NCBI GenBank assembly: GCA_015499985.1
Contig: JAAAUF010000528.1
Span: 1 to 24,074, forward strand
Source of the DNA: Haplosporangium gracile
Taxonomy: Eukaryota; Mortierellomycota; Mortierellomycetes; Mortierellales; Mortierellaceae
Direction: 5' to 3'
Length of the DNA stretch: 24,074 bases
Shown: in pieces, positions 1-8,768 of the stretch
How the letters are laid out: each line of letters begins with the position of its first letter
How positions within the stretch are numbered: position 1 is the first letter of the stretch
Notes under the pieces: model-generated
Databases searched by the model: none
Told to the model about the DNA's origin: nothing
Seen by the model: the letters and a program-made list of their open reading frames with translations, nothing else
Program-made: the position numbers and the translations under genes

Positions 1-959
1 CTATTCATTCTTATTCTATTTCTTAGTAGGATACATTTTGGGAGGGGACTGTACATGTGTGTGCAGGACATGTACACAAACAAACAAGTGAGCAGTCTGT
101 TGGGATGTGGGATCAATGCAAAATTGGCCACCTGCTTTGGAAGTGAGTGTGGTTGGACTTTGCATGAACGGTCTCTTTCTCATTTTCCATTCTCCAACTG
201 AGCAGACACATTGGCAACACGCATCTGGCACGTCAGATTTTTCATTTTTCATTTCCCCCCCTTTTTTCTTTCAGACACACACGCCACACGCCACACCCAT
301 GCCAGACCGACACACTCACATATAAAAAAACATCGACACACGCTCTTTTCTTTTTCTCTTTGCCTTCCTTCTTCCTTCTCTCTTTTCCTTCCTTCCGTTC
401 TTCCTTTCTTCCTTCTTTTTCTTTGGTCGCGTCTGATTAGACTCCTATCTGCTCTTCTTTCTCCATCTTCCTCCAATTCCTTTTCGCTGCCCACACTAAC
501 ACTCGTAATCACTCACACCCTCAACATAACAACAACAAAAGCAACTCATCTTTTCCTTTATTTCCTTTTTCTACAATCCACTCGGCTCTTTTTCTGCACC
601 TTTCGCTCTCTTCTTTTTTATTTTTTCTTTCTTTCTACCTTTTCCTTCTCTACTTCTTTTTTTACATTCATTCAAACCTCCTGGCTCGCCCTTCAAGTTT
701 GACTTCTACTCGTCGTCCTCCTTCCTCCCTCGATCTCAGCACTCAACGAAAACACAACTCCCCACTCACCCTTTTTTTCTTCTTCTCCAGCCTACTCTCC
801 ACAAGACACAAGACCGTTAGACGCATTCCGTTTTCAAAACCTCTTTAAACTTCGAACAACTTCAAAGGTCACCCAAACTACCCTTCATTCACCCCCTTTT
901 CTTTCATTCCCTTTTTTCTCACAATAACTCACTCAAATCCCATATTCGCCAGCAAGACA
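1..959 (+). promoter_or_regulatory. Upstream region and CT-rich leader of the mitochondrial carrier gene
   Basis: No gene is visible here. The first 200 bases are ordinary mixed sequence. From about 330 to 955 the + strand is strongly pyrimidine-rich, with long runs of C and T and scattered ACA. It then runs into an A-rich stretch just before the ATG at 960. Open frames inside the tract encode only low-complexity Ser/Phe/Leu/His strings and are composition artefacts. I read it as core promoter plus a long 5' untranslated leader. The transcription start is not determined. Confidence 0.5.
321..328 (+). promoter_or_regulatory. Candidate TATA box
   Basis: The sequence TATAAAAA follows CACTCACA and lies directly upstream of the CT-rich tract. 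It is about 640 bases before the proposed start codon of the carrier gene, so it would imply a leader of roughly 600 bases. Assigned by motif and position only. Confidence 0.4.
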
Positions 960-3776
960 ATGACCACCCGTGAATGGTGGGCGATCAAGCTCAGGTAGGC
1001 ACTTCTTTTTTAGTCTCTTTCCGCAGTTGTAACAGATCAGCGCGTCATAATAACGCACAAGTGACCACCGCAGGACAAATAGGACAGGACAAGGAAGGAC
1101 AAAGAACAAGAAGTCATTGCAGTCGAGGAATAATGGAAGCATGTCAAGGAAACAAAAAAGTTGGCAGCGCCTGAGTTTTTGAGCGGGAAGATGCAGCAGC
1201 ATTCTCGTTTTATTTTATTTTGTTTTTTTTTTTTCTCGCTGTTTTCTTTTTTTTTCCTGAAGCGTGTGAATTCTATGGGGGGGAAAGGGTGACAAGTGGA
1301 CTAAGGGAGTGAGGGGTGGCAGCAGAGCGAGTCGGATCATGAAAGAAAGTTGCGTAACCAATATAAAAACATAACAAAAACACACACGCCAAAAAAAAGT
1401 CCGGACACAGGCAAAAAGCAGAAGGTTCAGGAAAGTAGCGTGCGTTGACGCGGCAGACTCAACAAAAGAGCAAGGAGAATACACACGACCAAAAGGAACG
1501 AATGACTCGTGGATCCACTTGTCTTTTCCAGTGTGTGAAGTGCGCGTGCTACTTGAATGAAATGAAAGATGGAAGCATAACCCTGGGGGTTGATGTTTCT
1601 TTTATTCGTGGTCAAGAATGAGTGTTCATTGTAATGAAGCGAAGAAAATCTTGGGGTTAAAGGTTCTTTTTCTTTCATGGTCGAGTATGAGTGTTGACTA
1701 AAGGGAAGTGAGGAAAAGGAATAGCCCTGGGTCAGATGGTTCGCGATAGCAACATTGCGGATACATTGCCCGTATGTCACCACCCTGTCATTGTAATCGC
1801 AAGGTTGTTGTTGCTTATAAGAGACACGGAATGTGACCGGCAGGGATGCGGGGTGGTGTCTTGCCCTCCCTTCGTCTCATTTATGCCAATCTGGGCGCGC
1901 TCTTTTGTCTCTTGTCTGGCTCGCGGGGCAGATGTCATATGGGTGTTTGCGAGTCAGCCAGATTGCTAATTCTATGGCAACAGTTCAATCAAATTGGATA
2001 CGCAGGAAAGCTACAAAGAAGCAAGAAATCAACGAATATCTTTCTTATCATGAAAAAATGGGCTAGTTGGCTTGGTCGGGAAGACAAGGAGAAAAAAGAG
2101 AAATAAAGAGAGCGTTGAAAGGATTTCGTGTTCACTTTCTGACGGATGCCCCTCCGTCCTATTCCGGTGCTAATCGATCATCCTGACTTTCTCTCTCTCT
2201 CTCTCTTCTCTTCACTCGTTGGGGGCATGGTCTTCTCTTCCTTGTGAAAAATATTTTCGTTATCTCGACTGCTCCTGATGGATAATAATTAACATATCTA
2301 ACTTCTCTTTTTTCTTCTTTTTTATTTTGCTCTTTCTTCCTCACTCTTCACTTTCACGTTTACGTTTACGTTTACTCAAATAGGGAATCGGATCAATTGA
2401 AGCACACGATCGCAGGAGCAGGCGCTGGACTCGTCACCTCCGTTGTTACTTGTCCGCTGGATGTCGTCAAAACGAGACTGCAGAACCAAGGCATCGTCAT
2501 CGCCGCACGGAAGTCCTACAGGGGCACAGCTGGTAATTGTACTCACACAACAGGACTCTGTCAGTCATGTCAGACAAATACATGCGTGTGCTCCGTTTGA
2601 GCTGCAAGAATTGTCTCTCACACTGCACATTTTGTTTCTCATCCTTATCAAATCTGGTTTCTAGGCACACTCACTAGGATCTGGTCAGAGGAAGGTATCC
2701 GAGGATTATACAGAGGACTCGGACCAACGATATTCGGATATTTGCCGACATGGGCGATTTACTTTACGGCATACGACTACTTTAAAGACCTGGTGGCAAG
2801 ACAAACTGGTATGGAGAACAGTTTCGACTTTTGATACTCGTTGTTACTATTACTATTCGTTTGTTCGTCAAGCGATCGATCCCGTTTGAGAGCATTTCTA
2901 CTTTTTCAACTAAACGTTTCAATTGAACCATAAGTAACAAAAGATATTTTTTTTGTCGACGTTGTATAGGTCACCATGAGTCGAACTTGTTTGTGTATAT
3001 TGTGGCAGCCATGTCAGCAGGAGCAACTAGTACTACCATCACGAACCCGCTCTGGGTCATCAAGACACGCTTCATGGTACGCTTTCTTGTCGTTTAGAAT
3101 ATTTTGACGGGAAGCAAAGATGATATTCATACAGAGTGCTTACAAATTCGTATCTTGTACTTTTAATTCTGTACTATTAGACCCAAAGTGATCATACCCC
3201 ATACAGATACAAAAACACACTCGACGCATTTGCAACGATTTACAGAGTCGAGGGGCTTCACGGATTCTACAAAGGACTTGGATCATCTCTCATGGGTATC
3301 AGCCACGTCGCACTTCAGTTCCCACTCTACGAGAAGCTCAGGTTGTGGCTCAGTAAGTCACCATTCAGGATGCATACGATGATAGGACACGCCAAGAGGA
3401 CACAAGTATCGTTGTTAACAAGGAGCCATTTTTCGTGTTCATTACATGTGTTATTCAAATTGTAGAGCCTGCGGATTCGGATCAAGTAAGCAGCACGAAC
3501 ATTCTAATTGCATCGTCGACATCAAAGATGGCAGCCAGTATTGCGACGTACCCTCATGAGGTGATCAGGACGCGACTTCAGAACCAGTCTACGCACCCAC
3601 CGAAGTATCAAGGAATCATTCATGCAGTCAAGGTGATCTACCAGGAGGAAGGCATTCGTGCCTTTTATAAGGGCATGCCGACCAATTTGCTCAGGACTGT
3701 TCCAGCTAGTGCCTTGACAATCCTGACCTACGAGTTGCTTGTCAGCCGGTTGAACGAGATTGCCAAGCCTGTATAG
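960..3776 (+). CDS. YIA6: Mitochondrial carrier protein, NAD+ transporter type (Yia6/Ndt1-like)
   Basis: Inner-membrane carrier of the SLC25 family, probably importing NAD+ into the mitochondrial matrix. Exons: 960-994, 2384-2532, 2665-2808, 2970-3076, 3181-3352, 3466-3776. They sum to 918 nt (305 aa), the usual size of a carrier. All three repeat signatures are present: PLDVVKTR (36-43), PLWVIKTR (136-143) and PHEVIRTR (232-239). GYLPTWAIYF and ASSTSKMAASIATYPHE closely resemble yeast Yia6, as I remember that family; FAD/folate or pyrimidine-nucleotide carriers (SLC25A32/33/36) are the nearest alternatives. Exons 2-6 are certain by homology. Exon 1 (11 codons) is inferred: it has an ATG after ACAAGACA, a GTAGGC donor, and exactly the phase needed to join exon 2 through a split Arg codon. 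It leaves a 1389-base first intron. Confidence 0.88.
995..2383 (+). other. Proposed long first intron of the carrier gene
   Basis: This stretch of about 1.4 kb lies between the candidate 11-codon first exon and the first homologous exon; the other introns of the gene are 104-161 bases. It begins GTAGGC and ends CAAATAG. I see no protein-coding similarity in either strand. It contains a T/C run near 1205-1255, a (TC)n microsatellite at 2190-2206 and about three tandem copies of ACGTTT at 2356-2374, just before the acceptor. It could hold an alternative promoter or enhancer; nothing in the sequence proves that. Confidence 0.5.
2190..2206. repeat. (TC)n microsatellite
   Basis: About eight uninterrupted TC dinucleotides inside the proposed first intron of the carrier gene. 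Confidence 0.8.
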
Positions 3777-3890
3777 ATCTCTCTTGTCCCTTTTGTTTGC
3801 TTCCTGCCACTTATCCCTTGTAGCAGTGACGAGCGAGCAGATCAAGAATTAAAAAAAAACAAACATACAACAAAAATGCAGCGTTTGACA

Positions 3891-3899
3891 TTTGCCACC
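3891..3899 (-). promoter_or_regulatory. PACE-like nonamer (Rpn4-type site) upstream of PSF1
   Basis: TTTGCCACC, the reverse complement of GGTGGCAAA. In budding yeast this nonamer is the proteasome-associated control element bound by the zinc-finger factor Rpn4, which also controls some DNA-repair genes. Here it lies 241 bases before the Psf1 start codon. Function in this organism is inference; the match is exact. Confidence 0.4.
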
Positions 3900-3943
3900 A
3901 ATTTTTGGGGGGTATGAAAGCAGTCTCTCCTTCACTTGAGTGA

Positions 3944-3949
3944 AATAAA
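3944..3949 (+). terminator. Poly(A) signal of the carrier gene
   Basis: AATAAA 167 bases after the carrier stop codon and followed by an A-rich stretch. This is a normal position for fungal 3' end formation. Confidence 0.5.
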
Positions 3950-4139
3950 CATAAAAAAACGCGGCACGCCTCATCAATAGAAACATTCCTCTCTTTTCAA
4001 CCTCCAGGAACCAACCAACTTACTCGACCCACCATCACTTCGACACATCGGCTCACACATACCCTATTCTCAGGACAACACCCACCAACAAAGCACAACA
4101 CATCAGAAAACCCAAAAACAACACAACCAGGACAAGGAA

Positions 4140-5102
4140 ATGTACGGAGAAGAAGCATCCAAGCTGGCGAGGGAGACCAAACGCACCATCGACCATTTCC
4201 CGCCCTACAATGATTCTCTTGTCCGGTCGATCACACGCGAGATTCGACATCTTCACGAGACTTGTCAGGCGCTGATTCGAGAGTTTGACGCCCAGAAGCA
4301 GCATGAGGAGCGGGAAGCGGAGGCGAGGTGGAGGTTGCTTTATGGTCAGCCCGAGGCCGGTGGTGCAGGAGAGGCGAGCAGAGGAGGAGGAGGGGGGAAT
4401 GGGAGGGAGGTGGATTCGAATTTTACGACGTTAGAGATGTTGGATGGTCCTACTGGCGGTGCGCCATCGGCGTCATATTCTTCAACAACTACCGTCGTCC
4501 AGCAGCCGCACCCACACCCACACCCACCCGGATCTTCAGGAACAGGAACCACAGTCCTTCAACAGTCATTAGCATCCTCAACATCCACAGCAGCAACAGC
4601 ATCCAGATCATCACTCCCACGACCCAGCCAACAAAGTCTCCAATCCGCAAAAGAAGCCCGCCTCCGTTATTTAAAAGATCTCTTTTGGACAAAATATCTC
4701 GTTCACCTCACCCCTCTCCTCCGCAACAAACGCATCCTCATGGCCTATCATCACCAAAGAATCGAAAAAATCAAGGACCTCGCTTGGGCTTATACTTCCC
4801 GACTCCCCGATTCCCTCTCCCGTCTATTGTCGCCCGACGAGATCATCTTCTTTCAGGAATATGAGAAAAACTGCAGGAACAGTTATACGAGCCTGGAGGA
4901 GTTTGGAGAATTGGATTTGGGATTGGGAATGATCCAGCCACCAAAGGAAGTGTTTATTACGGTGAGGGTTGTGAAGGATTGTGGGGATATTGTGACAGAA
5001 TCAGGGGCAGTGTTGAGTTTGAGGAAGGATTCGGAGCATTTTGTGAAGCGTGGGGATGTTGAGCGGTTGATTACTCAGGGGTACCTTAAACACATCTCTT
5101 AG
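4140..5102 (+). CDS. PSF1: GINS complex subunit Psf1, with an expanded internal linker
   Basis: Psf1 is one of four subunits (Sld5, Psf1, Psf2, Psf3) of the GINS complex, which joins Cdc45 and Mcm2-7 to form the replicative helicase in the nucleus. The 320-residue intronless ORF starts MYGEEASKLARE and its first 60 residues form the expected N-terminal helices. Residues about 172-320 match the conserved core and the C-terminal B-domain: LLRNKRILMAYHHQRIEKI, a PPK-x-x-FITVRVVKDCGD strand, and an end LITQGYLKHIS close to the human LIRQGVLEHIL. Human Psf1 is under 200 residues. The extra length is one in-frame low-complexity insert at about residues 64-168: Gly-rich, then Ser/Thr, a (HP)n run and Gln/Ser. 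I found no convincing splice pair that would remove it. Confidence 0.93.
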   Translation: MYGEEASKLARETKRTIDHFPPYNDSLVRSITREIRHLHETCQALIREFDAQKQHEEREAEARWRLLYGQPEAGGAGEASRGGGGGNGREVDSNFTTLEMLDGPTGGAPSASYSSTTTVVQQPHPHPHPPGSSGTGTTVLQQSLASSTSTAATASRSSLPRPSQQSLQSAKEARLRYLKDLFWTKYLVHLTPLLRNKRILMAYHHQRIEKIKDLAWAYTSRLPDSLSRLLSPDEIIFFQEYEKNCRNSYTSLEEFGELDLGLGMIQPPKEVFITVRVVKDCGDIVTESGAVLSLRKDSEHFVKRGDVERLITQGYLKHIS

Positions 5103-5215
5103 AGGATCTCTCCCTCTCTTGTTGACTTTTTTTTTTTTTTTTTCGCGAATCCGAAACTTGCAACGAACACTTTCATTTTTCTTTTCTTTTCTTCCTACTC
5201 CGACCCCTCTTGTAT

Positions 5216-5221
5216 AATAAA
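5216..5221 (+). terminator. Poly(A) signal of PSF1
   Basis: AATAAA 114 bases after the Psf1 stop, downstream of a T-run and a CT-rich stretch. The neighbouring gene on the - strand has its own signal only 58 bases further on, so the two convergent transcripts probably end close together or overlap. Confidence 0.55.
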
Positions 5222-5278
5222 CTATTCGCAGATCTTTGCTTAGAACACTACGCTTTTCTCAGAAAAGTAATATTTTTG

Positions 5279-5284
5279 TTTATT
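5279..5284 (-). terminator. Poly(A) signal of the SANT/Myb-like gene
   Basis: TTTATT on the + strand, which reads AATAAA on the - strand, 82 bases after the stop codon at 5366-5368. It faces the PSF1 signal in a tail-to-tail arrangement. Confidence 0.5.
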
Positions 5285-5365
5285 TACACATTGAAAAAGA
5301 AACGAGATCAGGAATGCATGCAGAAGTTGTATAGAATTATGGTTGTATTTTGCAGGAAACAAAGA

Positions 5366-7014
5366 TCATGCTTCGATCCTGGCGCGCTTGCCAACAGGTT
5401 GGTCTTCAATAAAGTCTTCCCGATCATCATCCTCCTGTTCCGTCTTTGGCGAATCCATACTATCCGTCTACAATCCCATCATGAAAAGAAAAAAAGTCAT
5501 CTTAATAGGTGAACAAATGTGACGAGGTTTTGACGGTAACTACGACAGCAAGGAAAGATATGACTGAGAGCTGTGAGGTTACCTCGGCGTTCTTTTTGCC
5601 TCCAGATTTCCGTAACATGGCGATCTGGCGTTGTACGTTCTTAAGTTCCAGTTCCAATCGAATCTTTTCTGCCTTCTTTGCCTCCAGCACTAAGTAATAT
5701 TAGGGGCACGAAAATAAAATAAAAAAAAATTGACATTTAGAAACGGAAATTCTCATCTCCAACAAGCTGTTGGCCCCATTCTTCATAATAGGTAATAGTT
5801 CCTGGCCATTCTTTTTCCTGCTGAGCATGACGATTTCTTTGAGATAAAATGTCATTCTCGTTTAGACATAGATTCTCCTGAGTCTCTGAAAACAATTCCT
5901 TTTTGAGAAGTTTTCTGTAACTTACACAGTTGAGGCTAAAGGATATAAAAGAAGAAGACGAGAAGTCGTGGTCAGCTATGATAATCTGTTGCATATCATA
6001 ATTTGATCCGCACAACGAAAAAAAAAAGATCCTCGCGTTTTCTGAAAACCTGTATTCATGCAAACTTACGTCCTCAGGCAATGGCAAATCGATCGCACTC
6101 CACTCCTCCTCGGTCAACTCATATCTACAATTGAACGCGTCAACATCAAAGAAGAATAAGAAAGCTCATCTGTTCCAATTGCCTTTTTCACCCTTTTTCA
6201 TCCCGCATCCATAGCAAAAGCAGATCGTCTGCCCTCAATAAAAGCGAATGGGAAAAAGAAGAAGACGTACTGCTCTTTGTTCTCGGCGACACGACGTCGG
6301 ATCTCCTCTCTGGACAGTTTGGCACCCGTATTAACAATACACCCGTTCTTGCGTCGAATATGGTCCCCCTGGATCAAACTGTTCTTTTGTCCAATTACTC
6401 TTGGGTCAATATGCAATCCCGCGAACTCTACATTTTTTTTTTTATCAATCAAAAAAACGAATCTGTTAGCTTGACCAGAAAAAAAAAAAAAAAAAAGAGC
6501 TAATTATTTTTTGGTGGCAAAACCAAACAAAACTGAAAAAGTCACCAGGGAAGGGTTTTGGTCCCTTGAAGACCGTTGCCGACTGCGTTTTTTTCCTTAC
6601 CGGCAGTGGATTGCTGGCCGAGCATACGTTGGGTCTGGAGATTCATTTGAGCATTGGTCTTGCCGACCAGACAGTTGGATTCGATGATCTTACTCCAGTT
6701 GCCGACGCCAAACTTCATCAATGCCTTTCTCAGCACCTCGGCTTCATTTATGCTCCATCCTGATGTTCCATGGCGAGCCCAAAGAAGAGAAAAGTAAGTA
6801 AAGAGAAAAGTAAGTAAAGAGAATGTTAACAAGAAAGTTCTGAAAAAAAAGGCGAAAAAAAAGAGAGACTGGATAGGAAAAGGAGGAAGAAGAGAAAAAA
6901 GAAGGGGAGGGAGGTACCTGGAGCGACGGTGTAGTTCCAGAGAGATGCCGAGTCGTTGGAGCGGAGGATGTTGCGAGCTCCTGCTGTCATGGAGCGGGGT
7001 GTTGACGACGACAT
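5366..7014 (-). CDS. SANT/Myb-like domain nuclear protein of unknown function
   Basis: Exons in transcript order: 7014-6918, 6759-6601, 6427-6271, 6124-6070, 5935-5926, 5689-5583, 5467-5366. They total 687 nt, 228 aa. A single SANT/Myb-like helix bundle lies at about residues 33-80 (GWSINEAEVLRKALMKFGV, then NWSKI). It is followed by a conserved-looking basic segment (about 85-140, with DPRVIGQKN and RRKNGCIVNTG), an acidic EEEWSAIDLPLPED stretch, a Lys/Glu-rich coiled coil (about 160-195) and an acidic tail ending KRARIEA, a likely nuclear signal. The first splice completes the codon before Trp34. The fifth exon is only 10 nt, but it is the strong-site choice that bridges the phase-0 and phase-1 neighbours. 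I do not know the family's function; chromatin or transcription is a guess from the SANT fold. The order upstream is tandem with the GPI-protein gene, 484 bases apart. Confidence 0.82.
5926..5935 (-). other. 10-nt microexon of the SANT/Myb-like gene
   Basis: On the - strand, CCTCAACTGT is flanked by a pyrimidine tract ending CTTTAG and by the donor GTAAGT. Exon 4 ends in phase 0 (after GAC) and exon 6 enters in phase 1. Ten bases convert one to the other and encode Pro-Gln-Leu plus the first base of a Leu codon, joining PLPED to LLEAKKAEK. The competing model is a longer exon (5744-5876 region) ending at a GTTTCT donor, a much weaker site. Confidence 0.7.
6513..6521 (+). promoter_or_regulatory. 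PACE-like nonamer in an intron
   Basis: An exact GGTGGCAAA lies in the second intron of the SANT/Myb-like gene, next to an A-run. It is the same nonamer as upstream of PSF1 and KU70. In an intron it may have no role. Confidence 0.2.
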
Positions 7015-7498
7015 GATTGTTGTTGTGTATATTATAAGTATAAATAGGGCAGAGGTGTGTGTATGAGTGCGAATGGTATCGTTAGGGGGGAGGGGGGGGG
7101 AGGAGAATTTAGAAGAGGAAAAGCAAAGAAAAGAAGCGGTGAGCAAAAAAGCGCGACGAACAGTCCTTCTGTTTTGTAGTGCTCCCCTCCCCTGTTGTTG
7201 ATCCACTTGCAAAAACGCGTGTGCCTGGGCAAAGCCACCTCGGCCATTTTTTTTTTTTAATTTATTAGGTCTTTTTGTGTGACTGATGAAAAAAACGAGG
7301 CGCGTTTTTTTTTTTTTGAGCAAGGAATGTGTTTTTGATCAATCCTGCGTGTATTCGTTCAAGCTACCTAACGTTATCTTTTGTATTTGCTACCTCCACT
7401 AATATTACTATCCATACCCATGGGGTCCAGCTGATCAAGGGAAATAAAAGGGTTGAAATAAGGCGCGTTGGCCTTTTTCAACTTCCTAAAAGCAACTC
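7015..7498 (-). promoter_or_regulatory. Promoter region of the SANT/Myb-like gene
   Basis: No gene is visible. Read on the - strand, it holds a TATTTATACTTATA stretch 20-35 bases before the start codon, a long C-tract (G-run at 7086-7101 on +), an ACGCGT hexamer at 7215-7220 (the yeast MCB cell-cycle element) and two T-runs. The part near 7499 also carries the 3' UTR of the GPI-protein gene. None of these sites is proven. Confidence 0.35.
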
Positions 7499-8203
7499 TC
7501 AGAGAGCAGTAACGACGGCAAGGACAACAGCGCCAACAGACACTACCAACCCAACATCAACACCACAACTCCACCCCATTGTCCTCTCCGCTGCCGCCGA
7601 AGAAGCAGGCTCCTTATCCTTAGGCCGTCCCGTCGAATGACTAACAACGGCATCACAATGAATCAACGCCGCCAACATCCCAAACTTCCCCTCTGCCTGC
7701 GCTGCCTGTGTCGCATTACAAGGCGCTACACCTCCCGCCCCCGCCCCCTCCAACGCCGCAGGGACGGGACCCGAGACATTCGGAGAACTCGTCAAACAAC
7801 TCGCAGCCGCCCCGCCGGTGGTTTGGTTAAATGTTCCCGTCGCCCAGTGACAGACACAGTTCTTGATAGCGGAGTTACCATTGACAGCTGTGAATAAAGC
7901 ATTAAAGTTGACGGATGTGGGGGTGAAGAAAGCTTGGATCTGTTGCATGTCGACGGGAACCAGGGCGGCGCAGGAGGGTTCATTGGGGATGGTTGCGAAT
8001 GTGCATTGGGAGCAGGCTGTGGATTCAAAGGTTTGCGGGGGGAAGTTTGGTACGGGAGGGTCGCTTGTTCCTGTGCCACCTGTGGTGGGGGCAGGGGAAG
8101 GGGTAGGACTGGAAGTTGTGGTTGTTGGTGAGGGAGCGAGTTGAGCATCTGTTAAAGTTGTGGCGACGGCGGCCAGGGCGAGGATGAGCGATGTATAACG
8201 CAT
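7499..8203 (-). CDS. Small secreted, probably GPI-anchored, Cys-containing protein
   Basis: Intronless, 234 aa. It has a clear signal peptide (MRYTSLILALAAVATTLTDA, cleavage probably before QL). A Thr/Ser/Pro-rich spacer follows (about 22-55), likely O-glycosylated. The central domain (about 58-185) has eight cysteines in the order CSQC, SCAAL, NCVC, SCL, PCN and HCD, plus NQT, NVS and NAT N-glycosylation sites. The chain ends in a small-residue stretch and a short hydrophobic tail, VGLVVSVGAVVLAVVTAL, with no charged residue after it, the usual GPI-attachment layout. A cell-wall or plasma-membrane surface location follows from these signals. I do not recognise the domain. The start is chosen because the signal peptide begins at this Met. 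It is tandem with the M64 peptidase gene, 565 bases downstream of that gene's stop. Confidence 0.85.
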   Translation of the reverse strand: MRYTSLILALAAVATTLTDAQLAPSPTTTTSSPTPSPAPTTGGTGTSDPPVPNFPPQTFESTACSQCTFATIPNEPSCAALVPVDMQQIQAFFTPTSVNFNALFTAVNGNSAIKNCVCHWATGTFNQTTGGAAASCLTSSPNVSGPVPAALEGAGAGGVAPCNATQAAQAEGKFGMLAALIHCDAVVSHSTGRPKDKEPASSAAAERTMGWSCGVDVGLVVSVGAVVLAVVTAL

Positions 8204-8768
8204 GCTTAAGAGTAAGGAGACAAGTTGTGGAGAGTGAACGAAAGAGGATAAGAAGCGAAATTAAGACGATCAGTTGAACTGTCGCTGACTTTTGAGCGGT
8301 CAAGAAAAAACGTGCTAAGGAAGAGGAGTCAAGTCAACGTGAATCAGCAGTTGTTGGTGACAAAAGAAAGTAGAGGTGAGGATGAGAAATATTGAAGGGA
8401 AAAAAAAAGAGAGAAATAGGCGCTAAAAAGGATTTTAGACCGACGTATTTTTCACGGACGGAACTGGGGTTTTTTAGATGGAGCTGGGCAGGCACTGACA
8501 CCTTGAGGACAGCACCAGAGAGGAAGGGAGAAGAAAAAATAAAAAGGAAGGGGTTAGATAGTTCAAGGAGGCGTCGGGAAGGAGAAGGAGACGAGAAAAA
8601 AAAGTGATGGTTTCTCAAGGGGGCGAGGAATGAGAAAGTGCAATAAAGGAAAAGGATGATCTGGTATGCTCTTGTTAGCCAACTAAATTCTTACTACTGG
8701 AACACTACAAACATAGCAACAAGCGAAGTGTATATTTCGCGAAATAAAAAAAGTAGCTAGAAGTGATT
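8204..8768 (-). promoter_or_regulatory. Promoter/leader of the GPI-protein gene and 3' UTR of the M64 gene
   Basis: No gene is visible. On the - strand the 8380-8620 part is a CT-rich tract of the kind found upstream of other genes here. No clean AATAAA for the M64 transcript was found on the - strand. Confidence 0.35.

Larger units (their letters stand above)
3777..4139 (+). promoter_or_regulatory. Intergenic region: 3' UTR of the carrier gene and promoter/leader of PSF1
   Basis: A compact 363-base spacer between two genes on the + strand. It holds the poly(A) signal of the carrier gene (3944-3949), an exact PACE-like nonamer (3891-3899), and a C/A-rich leader that becomes CAACACAACCAGGACAAGGAA right before the Psf1 ATG. 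The PACE-like site lies upstream of the carrier poly(A) signal, so the PSF1 promoter and the carrier 3' UTR appear to overlap. Confidence 0.5.

Noticed and set aside
211..702. A 163-codon open frame on + in the carrier leader
   Set aside because: It translates a CT-rich tract into Ser/Phe/Leu strings; a composition artefact with no start context or homology.
2356..2374. Three ACGTTT units resembling a degenerate telomere repeat
   Set aside because: Only three copies, internal to an intron and directly before a 3' splice site; not a telomere array.
4328..4864. A 178-codon open frame on + overlapping Psf1
   Set aside because: It lies in another frame of the Psf1 gene, over its low-complexity insert, and has no family resemblance; Psf1 has clear homology at both ends.
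5737..5876. A longer fifth exon of the SANT/Myb-like gene (reading NENDILSQRNRHAQQEK and on)
   Set aside because: It can be joined in phase, but only through a weak GTTTCT donor just before a stop codon. The 10-nt microexon has far better splice sites. It remains the main alternative.
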